In this document: positions 49,114 to 57,449 of the stretch, one piece after another
Position numbering within the stretch: position 1 is the first letter of the stretch
How the letters are laid out: every line of letters starts with the position of its first letter
Origin: Hungatella effluvii
GTDB lineage: Bacteria > Bacillota > Clostridia > Lachnospirales > Lachnospiraceae
Length of the DNA stretch: 64,000 nucleotides
Direction: 5' to 3'
NCBI RefSeq assembly: GCF_003201875.1
Contig: NZ_QJKD01000009.1
Span: 1-64,000, forward strand
The notes under the pieces: model-generated
The model's database searches: none
Told to the model about the DNA's origin: nothing
What the model saw: only the letters and a program-made list of their open reading frames with translations
Position numbers and translations under genes: made by a program

Positions 49114-50226
49114 ATGGCTAGTTTATCATTGAAGAACATCACAAAGAAATATCCGAACGGATTCGAAGCTGTAAAGGATTTCAATCTGGAGATTGCAGAC
49201 AGAGAGTTTGTCATCTTCGTAGGACCTTCCGGCTGTGGTAAGTCCACAACCCTTCGTATGATCGCTGGTCTGGAAGATATTTCTTCCGGTGAACTTTACA
49301 TCGATGGCAAATTAATGAACGACGTTGAGCCGAAGGACAGAGATATCGCAATGGTATTCCAGAACTACGCTCTGTATCCACATATGACCGTTTACGATAA
49401 CATGGCATTCGGTCTGAAACTGAGAAAGACACCTAAGGACGAGATCGACAAGCTGGTTCATGAAGCAGCAAGAATCCTTGACCTTGAGCATTTATTAGAC
49501 AGAAAGCCGAAGGCATTATCCGGTGGACAGAGGCAGCGAGTTGCTATGGGACGTGCTATCGTACGTAATCCTAAAGTCTTCTTAATGGACGAACCGTTAT
49601 CCAACCTGGATGCAAAGCTGAGAGGCCAGATGCGTATTGAGATCTCCAAATTACATCAGAGACTGCAGGCAACCATCATCTACGTTACACATGACCAGAC
49701 AGAGGCTATGACACTTGGTACCAGAATCGTAGTTATGAAGGACGGCGTTGTTCAGCAGGTTGATTCTCCTCAGAACTTATACGACAAGCCAGGCAACAAG
49801 TTCGTTGCCGGATTTATCGGAGCTCCTCAGATGAACTTAATCGAAGCAACCGTTGCAAAGAGCGGAAGCGACGTTACTCTTACATTCGGCGGACACACCA
49901 TCGCACTTCCGGAAGGAAAAGCGAAGAAGTTAGAGGGCGCTGGATATGTTGGCAAGACTGTTGTTTTAGGTATCCGTCCGGAAGATTTACATGACGAGGA
50001 AGCTTTCCTTGCATCTTCTCCGAACAGCATTATCGATGCAACCATCAGAGTTTACGAGCTTTTAGGTGCTGAAGTTTACTTATACTTCGATGTTGATGAT
50101 GCAAACTTTACCGCAAGAGTGAATCCTCGTACAACAGCAAGACCTGGCGATACCGTGAAGCTTGCTCTTGACTTAACAAAGATCCATGTATTCGATAAGG
50201 ACACAGAACTGGTAGTCTTAAACTAA
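49114..50226 (+). CDS. Sugar ABC importer ATPase, MsmK/UgpC/MalK type
   Basis: 370 residues. Walker A GPSGCGKST, signature LSGGQRQRVAMGRAIVRNP, Walker B VFLMDEPLSNLD, switch THDQTEAM, then a C-terminal TOBE/MOP domain (about 240-370) as in MalK. Codons differ from the neighbours (abundant TTA/ATC/GTT), consistent with high expression. It stands alone with its own terminator; multi-purpose ATPases of this type energise several CUT1 importers, and both importer operons here lack one. Confidence 0.95.
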   Translation: MASLSLKNITKKYPNGFEAVKDFNLEIADREFVIFVGPSGCGKSTTLRMIAGLEDISSGELYIDGKLMNDVEPKDRDIAMVFQNYALYPHMTVYDNMAFGLKLRKTPKDEIDKLVHEAARILDLEHLLDRKPKALSGGQRQRVAMGRAIVRNPKVFLMDEPLSNLDAKLRGQMRIEISKLHQRLQATIIYVTHDQTEAMTLGTRIVVMKDGVVQQVDSPQNLYDKPGNKFVAGFIGAPQMNLIEATVAKSGSDVTLTFGGHTIALPEGKAKKLEGAGYVGKTVVLGIRPEDLHDEEAFLASSPNSIIDATIRVYELLGAEVYLYFDVDDANFTARVNPRTTARPGDTVKLALDLTKIHVFDKDTELVVLN

Positions 50227-50241
50227 ATTTTATGAAAATTT

Positions 50242-50276
50242 AAGCAGGCGAGTGCTATACTCGCTTGCTTTTTTTT
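50242..50276 (+). terminator. Terminator of the MsmK-type gene
   Basis: An 11-bp stem with one G-T pair, AAGCAGGCGAG (50242-50252) with CTCGCTTGCTT (50260-50270), followed by a T-run to 50276. Confidence 0.88.
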
Positions 50277-50329
50277 AGTTTTTGCATTAATATAGAATAA
50301 GGGAAAATTTACGATAAGGAGAGTGTGCC

Positions 50330-51418
50330 ATGATTTCGAATCAAATACTTCAAACGACAATTGAAGGATTAAAAGGAATTACGAGAATTGATTTATGCAT
50401 TTGTGATACGGAAGGAAAGGTATTGGCAACAACATTTCCTGACGCAGAAGACTATGAGAGTTCTATCCTGGCATTTGTGGATTCTCCGGCTGACAGCCAG
50501 GTAATTCAGGGATACCAGTTTTTCAAGGTTTTTGATGAGCACCAGTTAGAATATATTCTTCTTGCCAAGGGAGGCAGTGACGACGTATATATGGTTGGCA
50601 AACTTGCCGCCTTCCAGATTCAGAGTCTTCTGGTTGCTTATAAGGAGCGTTTTGATAAGGATAACTTCATTAAGAATCTGCTTCTGGACAACCTGCTTCT
50701 GGTGGATATCTACAACCGCGCCAAGAAGCTTCATATTGAGACAAACATCAAGCGTGTCGTATTTATCATTGAGACACAGCACGAGAAGGATGTCAACGCA
50801 TTAGAGACGGTCCGCAACTTATTTGCTGCCAAGACGAAGGATTTCGTTACCGCGGTAGATGAGAAGAACATCATCCTGGTCAAGGAAGTCCGGGACGGTG
50901 AGACATATGAGGAACTGGAGAAGACGGCAAACACCATCCTGGACATGCTGAACACAGAAGCCATGACCCAGGTTCATGTGGCCTTCGGTACGATCGTCGG
51001 AGAAATCAAGGAAGTATCCAGATCCTACAAGGAAGCCAAGATGGCGATGGATGTAGGCAAGATCTTCTACAGCAACAAGAATGTAGTCGCATACAGCAAA
51101 CTGGGTATCGGACGACTGATCTATCAGCTTCCGCTTCCGTTATGCCGTATGTTCATCAAAGAAATCTTCGACGGCAAATCCCCTGACGAGTTCGACGAAG
51201 AGACACTCACCACGATCAACAAGTTCTTCGAGAACAGCTTAAACGTATCCGAGACATCGAGACAGTTATACATTCACAGAAATACGCTTGTATACAGGCT
51301 GGATAAGTTACAGAAGAGCACAGGGCTTGATTTGAGAGTATTTGAGGATGCAATAACGTTCAAGATAGCCTTAATGGTTGTCAAGTACATGAAGTACATG
51401 GAGAACCAGGACTATTAG
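50330..51418 (+). CDS. PucR/CdaR-type helix-turn-helix regulator
   Basis: 362 residues. The C terminus has the PucR helix-turn-helix (SETSRQLYIHRNTLVYRLDK). A GGDEF-like CdaR middle domain covers about 150-260, and the N-terminal 130 residues may sense a ligand. In other bacteria such proteins control sugar-diacid or carbohydrate genes. It follows the MsmK-type gene and has a good ribosome site (AAGGAGAG), but is in a separate unit. Target and ligand unknown. Confidence 0.85.
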   Translation: MISNQILQTTIEGLKGITRIDLCICDTEGKVLATTFPDAEDYESSILAFVDSPADSQVIQGYQFFKVFDEHQLEYILLAKGGSDDVYMVGKLAAFQIQSLLVAYKERFDKDNFIKNLLLDNLLLVDIYNRAKKLHIETNIKRVVFIIETQHEKDVNALETVRNLFAAKTKDFVTAVDEKNIILVKEVRDGETYEELEKTANTILDMLNTEAMTQVHVAFGTIVGEIKEVSRSYKEAKMAMDVGKIFYSNKNVVAYSKLGIGRLIYQLPLPLCRMFIKEIFDGKSPDEFDEETLTTINKFFENSLNVSETSRQLYIHRNTLVYRLDKLQKSTGLDLRVFEDAITFKIALMVVKYMKYMENQDY

Positions 51419-51435
51419 TGAGGCATGAGCAGTGC

Positions 51436-51602
51436 GAAAAGAGACAGTAAGAAATCAGCGTTGTGCTGGCACAAAAGCGGATTTCCTGCTGGCTCTTTTC
51501 ATAGGGTGAAGCCCGGAAACCGAGACAGCGTGCCCCGCTTCATCGGGTATGAAGCGAAGCGGAATCGAGGTTTGCACTGCGGGGTAGTGGGTCGCGACAA
51601 AG
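51436..51602 (+). ncRNA. Candidate structured RNA or leader upstream of ftsE
   Basis: The 211-base gap 51419-51629 holds a long interrupted hairpin: GAAAAGAG (51436-51443) with CTCTTTTC (51493-51500), inner GAAATC/GATTTC, tip TTGTGC/GCACAA. A second stem follows, GGTGAAGC (51505-51512) with GCTTCATC (51537-51544), then a GC-rich tail with GTCGCGAC. The first hairpin may terminate the regulator gene. It matches no riboswitch class that I can name. A 61-codon reading frame across it has no coding character. Confidence 0.4.
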
Positions 51603-51629
51603 GAAATTAAAAGACTTCAGAGGATAAAG

Positions 51630-52316
51630 ATGATCGAACTGTGGAATGTAAATAAAACATACGAAACCGGAAACAAGGCTCTGCGTAACATCAACATCAC
51701 AGTTGAGGACGGGGAGTTCGTTTTCATCATCGGCCGGAGCGGCTCTGGAAAATCTACGCTTTTAAAGCTTCTTTTAAAAGAGGTGGAACCGACGTCCGGC
51801 AAGATTATTGTTAACGATATGAACCTAGGGAAGATGCCCAGGCGCTACATTCCAAAATACCGCAGGAGGCTGGGCATGATATTCCAGGACTTCCGGCTGT
51901 TAAAGGACCGCAATGTCTATGAGAATGTGGCATTTGCGCAGCGTGTCATCGGCGCTTCCGCAAGGAGCATCAGAGAATCGGTTCCAACCATGCTGACCAT
52001 GGTGGGACTCTCATCGAAATACAAATTTTATCCGCAGCAGCTGTCAGGAGGCGAACAGCAGCGAGTTGCGATTGCAAGGGCACTGATTAACCGCCCGGAG
52101 ATACTTTTAGCCGACGAGCCTACGGGCAATTTAGATGGCCACAACTCTATGGAGATCATGAAGCTGTTAGATGAGATCAATAAAAGAGGGACCACGGTAA
52201 TCGTAGTTACCCACAGCCATGAAATCGTAGACCGCATGAAGAGGCGGGTTATCACCATGGATCGTGGAACCATCGTAAGCGACGAGAAAAAGGGCGGATA
52301 TACACATGAGGATTAG
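51630..52316 (+). CDS. ftsE: Cell division ATP-binding protein FtsE
   Basis: 228 residues. Walker A GRSGSGKST, signature LSGGEQQRVAIARALINRP, Walker B ILLADEPTGNLD, His switch VTHSHEIVD. It pairs with FtsX (next gene, 11-base overlap) to power activation of wall hydrolases at the division site. SD CAGAGGA. Confidence 0.95.
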   Translation: MIELWNVNKTYETGNKALRNINITVEDGEFVFIIGRSGSGKSTLLKLLLKEVEPTSGKIIVNDMNLGKMPRRYIPKYRRRLGMIFQDFRLLKDRNVYENVAFAQRVIGASARSIRESVPTMLTMVGLSSKYKFYPQQLSGGEQQRVAIARALINRPEILLADEPTGNLDGHNSMEIMKLLDEINKRGTTVIVVTHSHEIVDRMKRRVITMDRGTIVSDEKKGGYTHED

Positions 52317-53217
52317 TACATTTTGGTATTGCCTGAAACAGGGCGTAAATAATATATGCAGAAATATTCTGTTTTCGCTTGCTTCGATCGCGACGATTTC
52401 TGCGTGTATTTTTTTGTTTTGCCTGTTCTTTTCCATCGTAGTCAATGTGCAGTATGTGGTTAAGAATACGGAAAGCACGGTGGGAATCACCGTATTTTTT
52501 AATGAAGGTACAACGGATGAGACAATTGCCCAGTTCGGCGAGACTTTGAAAGCGAGACCGGAAGTAAAAGAGATCAAGTTCAAGTCGGCCGAGGAAGCAT
52601 GGGAAGAGATAAAGGGTGATTATTTCGGAGAGGATAAGATGGATTTGGCGGAAGGCTTCCGTGACGACAATCCCCTTGCCAACTCTGCTTCTTACGATAT
52701 TTTCCTGAATGATCTGGAAAATCAGGAGGAATTTGTTACCTGGCTGAAGAGTCAGGACATTATCAGAAGGGTGAACTATTCCAGCACCGCGGCGGAAGGA
52801 ATTACCAGCATCAATAAGGTAATTGGTGTTCTGTCCGTGATGATTATCGGTGTTCTCCTGGCGGTTGCCATTTTCCTGATCAGCAATACGATCTCGGTTG
52901 CGGCTGCATTCCGGAAGCATGAGAACGAAATTATGAAATTAATCGGAGCCACGAACTATATGATTCGTGCGCCGTTTGTAGTAGAAGGGGTGCTTTTGGG
53001 AATCTTCGGAGCTTTGATTCCCCTCGTCGCCATCTATTATCTTTACCGGAACGCGGTGGGATATGTGGTGGAGAAGTTCAGCATCCTGTCCGGCCTGTTC
53101 CAGTTTCTGCCGGTTGAGCAGATATTCCCGTATATGGCGGGAACTGCGCTGGCGCTGGGCGTCGGAATCGGATTTTTTGTAAGTTTCTTTACAATTCGTA
53201 AACATTTAAAGGTATAA
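52306..53217 (+). CDS. ftsX: Cell division protein FtsX
   Basis: 303 residues. One N-terminal membrane segment at about 25-47, an extracellular domain of about 120 residues (VGITVFFNEGTTDETIAQFG), then three membrane segments at about 175-200, 225-247 and 270-295, the standard FtsX topology. The outer loop contacts the coiled coil of the hydrolase encoded 12 bases downstream. Confidence 0.95.
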   Translation: MRISTFWYCLKQGVNNICRNILFSLASIATISACIFLFCLFFSIVVNVQYVVKNTESTVGITVFFNEGTTDETIAQFGETLKARPEVKEIKFKSAEEAWEEIKGDYFGEDKMDLAEGFRDDNPLANSASYDIFLNDLENQEEFVTWLKSQDIIRRVNYSSTAAEGITSINKVIGVLSVMIIGVLLAVAIFLISNTISVAAAFRKHENEIMKLIGATNYMIRAPFVVEGVLLGIFGALIPLVAIYYLYRNAVGYVVEKFSILSGLFQFLPVEQIFPYMAGTALALGVGIGFFVSFFTIRKHLKV

Positions 53218-53229
53218 GGGGAACTGCAT

Positions 53230-54432
53230 ATGAAATACAGAAAACGGATAGAGGCGGCCGTCATGACCGCAGTCCTTACCGTATCCTGTATATTTCCTTC
53301 CTATGGTACAAAGACTGATGTAGATGCGGCCAGAGAAAGCAAGTCAAATCTGGAAAACGAAAAGAAAGAAATAGAGAAGACGATTGAAAAACTGGAAGTG
53401 TTGAAATCTGACACCGCATCTTATGTAAATCAATTGGATGCGGAACTGAATTCCTTAAACAAGCAGGTAACCGCCCTTAATTCCCGCGTTGCGGCGAAGG
53501 AAGCGGAGATCGAGGAGGCGGAGGCAGAGCTGGCCGCCTCGAAGGAAGATGAGAGACGTCAGTATGAAAGCATGAAGCTTAGAATCCAATATATGTATGA
53601 AAAGGGTGAGACCAGTTATTTAGACTTGTTGTTTAAGTCGGCCGATCTCACCCAGCTTTTTAATCGTGCGGAATATATCAGTCAGATTGCGGCATATGAT
53701 AGAAAAATGCTGGATCAGTATGAAGCGGCCAGTGAAGAGGTGGCTGCCAGAGAGGCAGACCTAAAGGCAGAACACGAGGAGCTGGTAACGCTTAAGACTA
53801 ATACGGAAGAAAAGCAGAAGGACGCTGAGCGTCTGATGAATGAAAAGACAGCGGAACTGAAATCCTATAACAGTAAGATCGCAGCCAGCGAGGGAAGTCT
53901 CTCGGATTTGGAAAAAGACATCGCTGCGCAGGAAGATAAAATTAAGGCTATTGAGGCTGAACTCAAACGAAAAGAAGAGGAAGCGAAGAAGGCCGCATTA
54001 GAGGCAGGGCAGAAGTATAATACCGTTAGTATTGGGAATATTAACTTCATATGGCCATGTCCGGCCAGCAGCAGGATCACCTCCTCGTTTGGAGACCGGG
54101 AATCTCCGACGGAAGGCGCGTCATCCAGCCATCAGGGCATCGATATCGGCGCATCCACGGGCAGCAGCATTCTGGCGGCGGCTTCAGGTACCGTAACCAT
54201 ATCTACATACAGTTATTCTGCCGGCAACTATATCATGATCAATCATGGAGGAGGTGTCTCCACCGTTTACATGCACTGTTCGGAACTTCTCGTTTCTGCA
54301 GGGCAGGAGGTGACACAGGGGCAGGTAATTGCTAAGGTGGGCTCTACAGGTTATTCTACCGGCCCCCACCTTCATTTTGGCATCCGGGTGAATGGAAGTT
54401 ACGTTAATCCCATAAACTATGTAAGTCCATAA
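53230..54432 (+). CDS. Murein hydrolase activator/M23 endopeptidase with coiled coil (PcsB/EnvC-like)
   Basis: 400 residues. A signal peptide at about 1-25, a long coiled coil at about 33-265 (repeated Glu/Lys/Leu heptads) and a C-terminal LytM domain with zinc ligands in HQGIDIGAS and HLHFGIR. All metal ligands appear present, so it may be catalytically active. Gene order ftsE-ftsX-hydrolase indicates that FtsEX controls it during septum splitting. Confidence 0.9.
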   Translation: MKYRKRIEAAVMTAVLTVSCIFPSYGTKTDVDAARESKSNLENEKKEIEKTIEKLEVLKSDTASYVNQLDAELNSLNKQVTALNSRVAAKEAEIEEAEAELAASKEDERRQYESMKLRIQYMYEKGETSYLDLLFKSADLTQLFNRAEYISQIAAYDRKMLDQYEAASEEVAAREADLKAEHEELVTLKTNTEEKQKDAERLMNEKTAELKSYNSKIAASEGSLSDLEKDIAAQEDKIKAIEAELKRKEEEAKKAALEAGQKYNTVSIGNINFIWPCPASSRITSSFGDRESPTEGASSSHQGIDIGASTGSSILAAASGTVTISTYSYSAGNYIMINHGGGVSTVYMHCSELLVSAGQEVTQGQVIAKVGSTGYSTGPHLHFGIRVNGSYVNPINYVSP

Positions 54433-54444
54433 CCCGAAAGACAA

Positions 54445-54489
54445 GTCACTCCACTAAGTTCGTGAGAGACCTCACTAAGTGGAGGTGAC
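54445..54489. repeat. Hairpin repeat, copy 3 (inverted)
   Basis: CTCCACTAAG (54449-54458) pairs with CTAAGTGGAG (54475-54484), extended by GTCA/TGAC with one bulge. The reverse complement reads CACTTAGTGAGGT followed by CTCTCACGAACTTAGTG, almost the sequence at 146-175. It lies between the hydrolase and protease genes. Confidence 0.6.
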
Positions 54490-54550
54490 ATGTATCGCAC
54501 GTAAGCGGCCAAAGGACGTCCGCCAAGTGCTCATAACAAGGAGAATAACA

Positions 54551-55852
54551 TTGGAAAACAAAAATAAATTTTGGAAAGGCGCCCTGGTCGGCGCACTTCT
54601 GACAGCATTTGCAGGACTGATCATCGTGGGCATGTCCCTCGGAATATTTCTGATTGGGAGAACCGCGATCGACGGGCCGCAGCAGGCGGCCGAATCAAAT
54701 CAGGCGGAAAACCAGGACGGTTCGCTGGATTTAAACCGGATTACGAAGAAGATCACTACGCTTCAACAGATTATAGATAAATATTATCTCTTCGATGAAG
54801 ATACCACGAAGGTGGAAGACTGGATTTACAAGGGCATGATGTACGGCTTAAACGATCCGTATACAACGTATTATACGGCTGAGGAGTATCAGAAATTAAC
54901 TGAGGATACGGAAGGCGAGTATCATGGAATCGGTGTCATGATCAGCCAGAACAGAACCACCGGAATCATTACAGTGATCAAAGTATTTAAGGATACTCCG
55001 GCGGCGGAAGCAGGCATGAGACCGGGCGATGTTCTCTATAAAGTCGGAGACATGGAAGTTACCGGAATGGATATGGATATTCTGGTAAAGGATTATATCA
55101 AGGGAAAAGACGGCTCCGAAGTGGCTCTTACTGTCTTCCGGCAGGATGAGGGCGAATACGTCGATTTGAAGATGGAACGCCGCAATGTCACGGTACAGAC
55201 GGTGGAATACCAGATGCTGGAAGACCATGTGGGGTATATTGCGGTGAGCCAGTTCGATGTAGTGACAGCCGATCAGTTTAAGGCCGCAGTCGATGATCTG
55301 GAGAAACAGGGCATGAAGAAGCTCCTGGTTGATTTAAGGAACAACCCGGGCGGCGTTTTGGATACGGTGGTGGATATGCTGGATTATATCCTTCCGGATG
55401 ATTTAATTATCGAGGGTGATAAGGATCTGGTGCGTACCAACACGGAAGCGACGCTGCTTGTGTATATGGCCGACAAGAATGGCAAGGGAGGGCAGGAATA
55501 CGCCTCCGACGGCCATTCTCTCGATATTCCGCTGGCTGTTCTGGTCAATGGAGAGTCCGCCAGCGCTTCCGAGGTATTTACGGGAGCCATGAAGGATTAC
55601 GGCAGGGCGACAGTTGTGGGAACAAAGACATTTGGCAAGGGAATCGTGCAGAATCTGATTCCTCTGGACAATGGAACTGCCATCAAGATGACTACGGCTC
55701 ACTACTATACACCGTCAGGCTTTGATTTACACGGTAAGGGAATCGAACCGGACGTGGAAGTGGAGCTGAATGAAGAGTTAAAGAATCAGATTACGGTGGA
55801 TGTGAAGGAAGATAACCAGATTCAGGCGGCTCTGAAGGCGCTGGATAAATAA
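54551..55852 (+). CDS. S41-family carboxy-terminal processing protease
   Basis: 433 residues from TTG 54551, seven bases after AAGGAG; a longer frame to 54479 crosses the hairpin repeat. One N-terminal membrane anchor at about 12-34, a PDZ domain at about 115-200 (GIGVMISQNR, AAEAGMRPGDVLYKVG), then the peptidase core with nucleophile Ser in NGESASASEVF and general-base Lys in TFGKGIVQ. It may trim or degrade the neighbouring division hydrolase, as Ctp proteases do elsewhere. Confidence 0.93.
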   Translation: MENKNKFWKGALVGALLTAFAGLIIVGMSLGIFLIGRTAIDGPQQAAESNQAENQDGSLDLNRITKKITTLQQIIDKYYLFDEDTTKVEDWIYKGMMYGLNDPYTTYYTAEEYQKLTEDTEGEYHGIGVMISQNRTTGIITVIKVFKDTPAAEAGMRPGDVLYKVGDMEVTGMDMDILVKDYIKGKDGSEVALTVFRQDEGEYVDLKMERRNVTVQTVEYQMLEDHVGYIAVSQFDVVTADQFKAAVDDLEKQGMKKLLVDLRNNPGGVLDTVVDMLDYILPDDLIIEGDKDLVRTNTEATLLVYMADKNGKGGQEYASDGHSLDIPLAVLVNGESASASEVFTGAMKDYGRATVVGTKTFGKGIVQNLIPLDNGTAIKMTTAHYYTPSGFDLHGKGIEPDVEVELNEELKNQITVDVKEDNQIQAALKALDK

Positions 55853-55862
55853 CTGGTTCTGA

Positions 55863-55946
55863 AATATAAGAAAACGAAGAAAAAGGATTAGAATCCGAGG
55901 CTTTCATGCCTTCGATTCTAATCCTTTTTCTTCGTTTTCTTATATT
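55863..55946. terminator. Bidirectional terminator with 33-bp perfect arms
   Basis: Arms 55863-55895 and 55914-55946 are exact reverse complements over 33 bases, separated by an 18-base loop that can pair further. The A-rich start and T-rich end let it stop both the S41 gene and the convergent phospholipase-D gene, whose stop codon lies in the right arm. Confidence 0.85.
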
Positions 55947-57382
55947 AAGTAACGGAACAGCTGGAAGAGACGGGAGGTAACGGCAAAGATCCATTTCTTT
56001 TTCGCAGGGACCGGAATCACCGGAACGTCCGGGTCCGGGACATAGGTGCCGTCTGCCTGCACCACCAGGGAATCGGCTTCCAGATCGTCGATGCAGGCCT
56101 TAAGCTGTCGGTTGAAGGCTTCTCCGTCGATGACCAGCATGGTCTCCGTATCCACATAGGTGCTTCTCATATCCAGGTTATAGGACCCCACGATAGAGAG
56201 ACGGTCGTCCACCAGGATCGATTTTCCATGGGAAGAGTGATCTCCGAAATATTCACGGAGTGAGACTCCTGTATCCAGTATTTTTCCGCGGTTTTTTGTG
56301 TAATCGGAGGAGGCCATAAAATTGTCGCCTACGGAAGTTGCATTCAAAAGCATGGTGACCTCCGGTACGGAACCGGTGATTTCCTTCATTCCTTCATACA
56401 TGTCTTTGCTGAAGACAGTGTATGGAGTGTGAATATAAGCCTGTTTCTCCGCGTGTGCCATCAGGTACTGGACCTGGTACCAGACCCAGGGCTCCTTGGC
56501 AAGAATGTGGGTGGGATTGGAGATCAGGGTGGCCTTGTTGATTGCCACGGTCTCCGGTCCGTAGTCGTGACCGGCCAGAACCAGCTCCGGCATGGCTTCT
56601 TTCAGGGTTTGGTAATACTCGGCCAGCTCCGCTCTTGCAGCAGGCAGTTTCTTCTTCATGGACGCAGAGGGGGCGTCAAACACGGTTTTGCAGTACCCGG
56701 ACTGCCACATCGCCTCGAAATATTCGTCTGCTTCCGACAGAACGCTGGAGGACCATGCCTCCTCCTGGCCATGCTTCGTGTTATAGATCATCACGTCACG
56801 GTCATAGCTTAGATTGCGCAGGTTATACTCTCCAAGGAAGTAATCAAAAGTGTTGCGGCCGCCCAGCAGCAGGAGCTTATCGTCAATAAGCAGATATTTG
56901 TCATGCATGCGTCCGTTGATGGTCCACGGCTTCAGCGGGTTGGGAATATTATAAAATTTTATCTCAATGTTCGGATTGGTCCCTGCCGCGTAGAAGATCG
57001 GGTTTCCCTGCATATGAAGGGTTCCGTACAATCCGTCCACCAGAATCTGGACCTTTACACCACGGTCCGCGGCCTCCAGCAGGGAGGAAAAGATATCCCT
57101 GCAGCTGGAGCCGTCCCGGATATCGAAGGTGGAGAGCACGATGCGTTTCTCCGCCTGATGGATCATTAAAACGCGGCTTTCCAGGGCATCCATGCTGGTC
57201 TCTACGACGCGGGCCCTGTCAACACTTTCTGTCTCCGAATAAAAAGAGGCTGGTTCAAAATTATTTTTAAATTCTTCTCCCGTTTTCTTTGTATGTACGA
57301 AGGGAAGCAGGGCCCCTGCCGCCAGGTAAAGCAGATAGAGCAGCAGAGCCCATCTCAGGATGACGAAAATACGCCGTTTCAT
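55940..57382 (-). CDS. Phospholipase-D/cardiolipin-synthase-family protein
   Basis: 480 residues with one N-terminal membrane segment (about 7-27). Two HKD motifs: HDKYLLIDDKLLLLGGRN (near residue 160) and HGKSILVDDRLSIVGSYN (near 380). These phosphatidyl-transfer sites are as in cardiolipin synthases, although only a single membrane segment is seen. It may act on phospholipids at the outer membrane face. Transcribed toward the 33-bp inverted repeat. Confidence 0.88.
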   Translation of the reverse strand: MKRRIFVILRWALLLYLLYLAAGALLPFVHTKKTGEEFKNNFEPASFYSETESVDRARVVETSMDALESRVLMIHQAEKRIVLSTFDIRDGSSCRDIFSSLLEAADRGVKVQILVDGLYGTLHMQGNPIFYAAGTNPNIEIKFYNIPNPLKPWTINGRMHDKYLLIDDKLLLLGGRNTFDYFLGEYNLRNLSYDRDVMIYNTKHGQEEAWSSSVLSEADEYFEAMWQSGYCKTVFDAPSASMKKKLPAARAELAEYYQTLKEAMPELVLAGHDYGPETVAINKATLISNPTHILAKEPWVWYQVQYLMAHAEKQAYIHTPYTVFSKDMYEGMKEITGSVPEVTMLLNATSVGDNFMASSDYTKNRGKILDTGVSLREYFGDHSSHGKSILVDDRLSIVGSYNLDMRSTYVDTETMLVIDGEAFNRQLKACIDDLEADSLVVQADGTYVPDPDVPVIPVPAKKKWIFAVTSRLFQLFRYLI

Positions 57383-57408
57383 ATTATATCAATCCTTTTT
57401 TACGGGTA

Positions 57409-57441
57409 AAGGACACTAATACTGCAATTCGTAGTGTCCTT
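57409..57441 (-). terminator. Hairpin after the threonine aldolase gene
   Basis: AAGGACACTA (57409-57418) pairs perfectly with TAGTGTCCTT (57432-57441). It lies between two minus-strand genes and is followed on that strand by TTTACCC and then a run ending near 57396. Confidence 0.6.
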
Positions 57442-57449
57442 ATATGTAA

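Noticed and set aside
51425..51610. 61-codon frame before ftsE
   Set aside because: It runs through strong RNA stems, is rich in Arg/Gly/Ser without pattern and lacks a ribosome site; treated as structured non-coding sequence.
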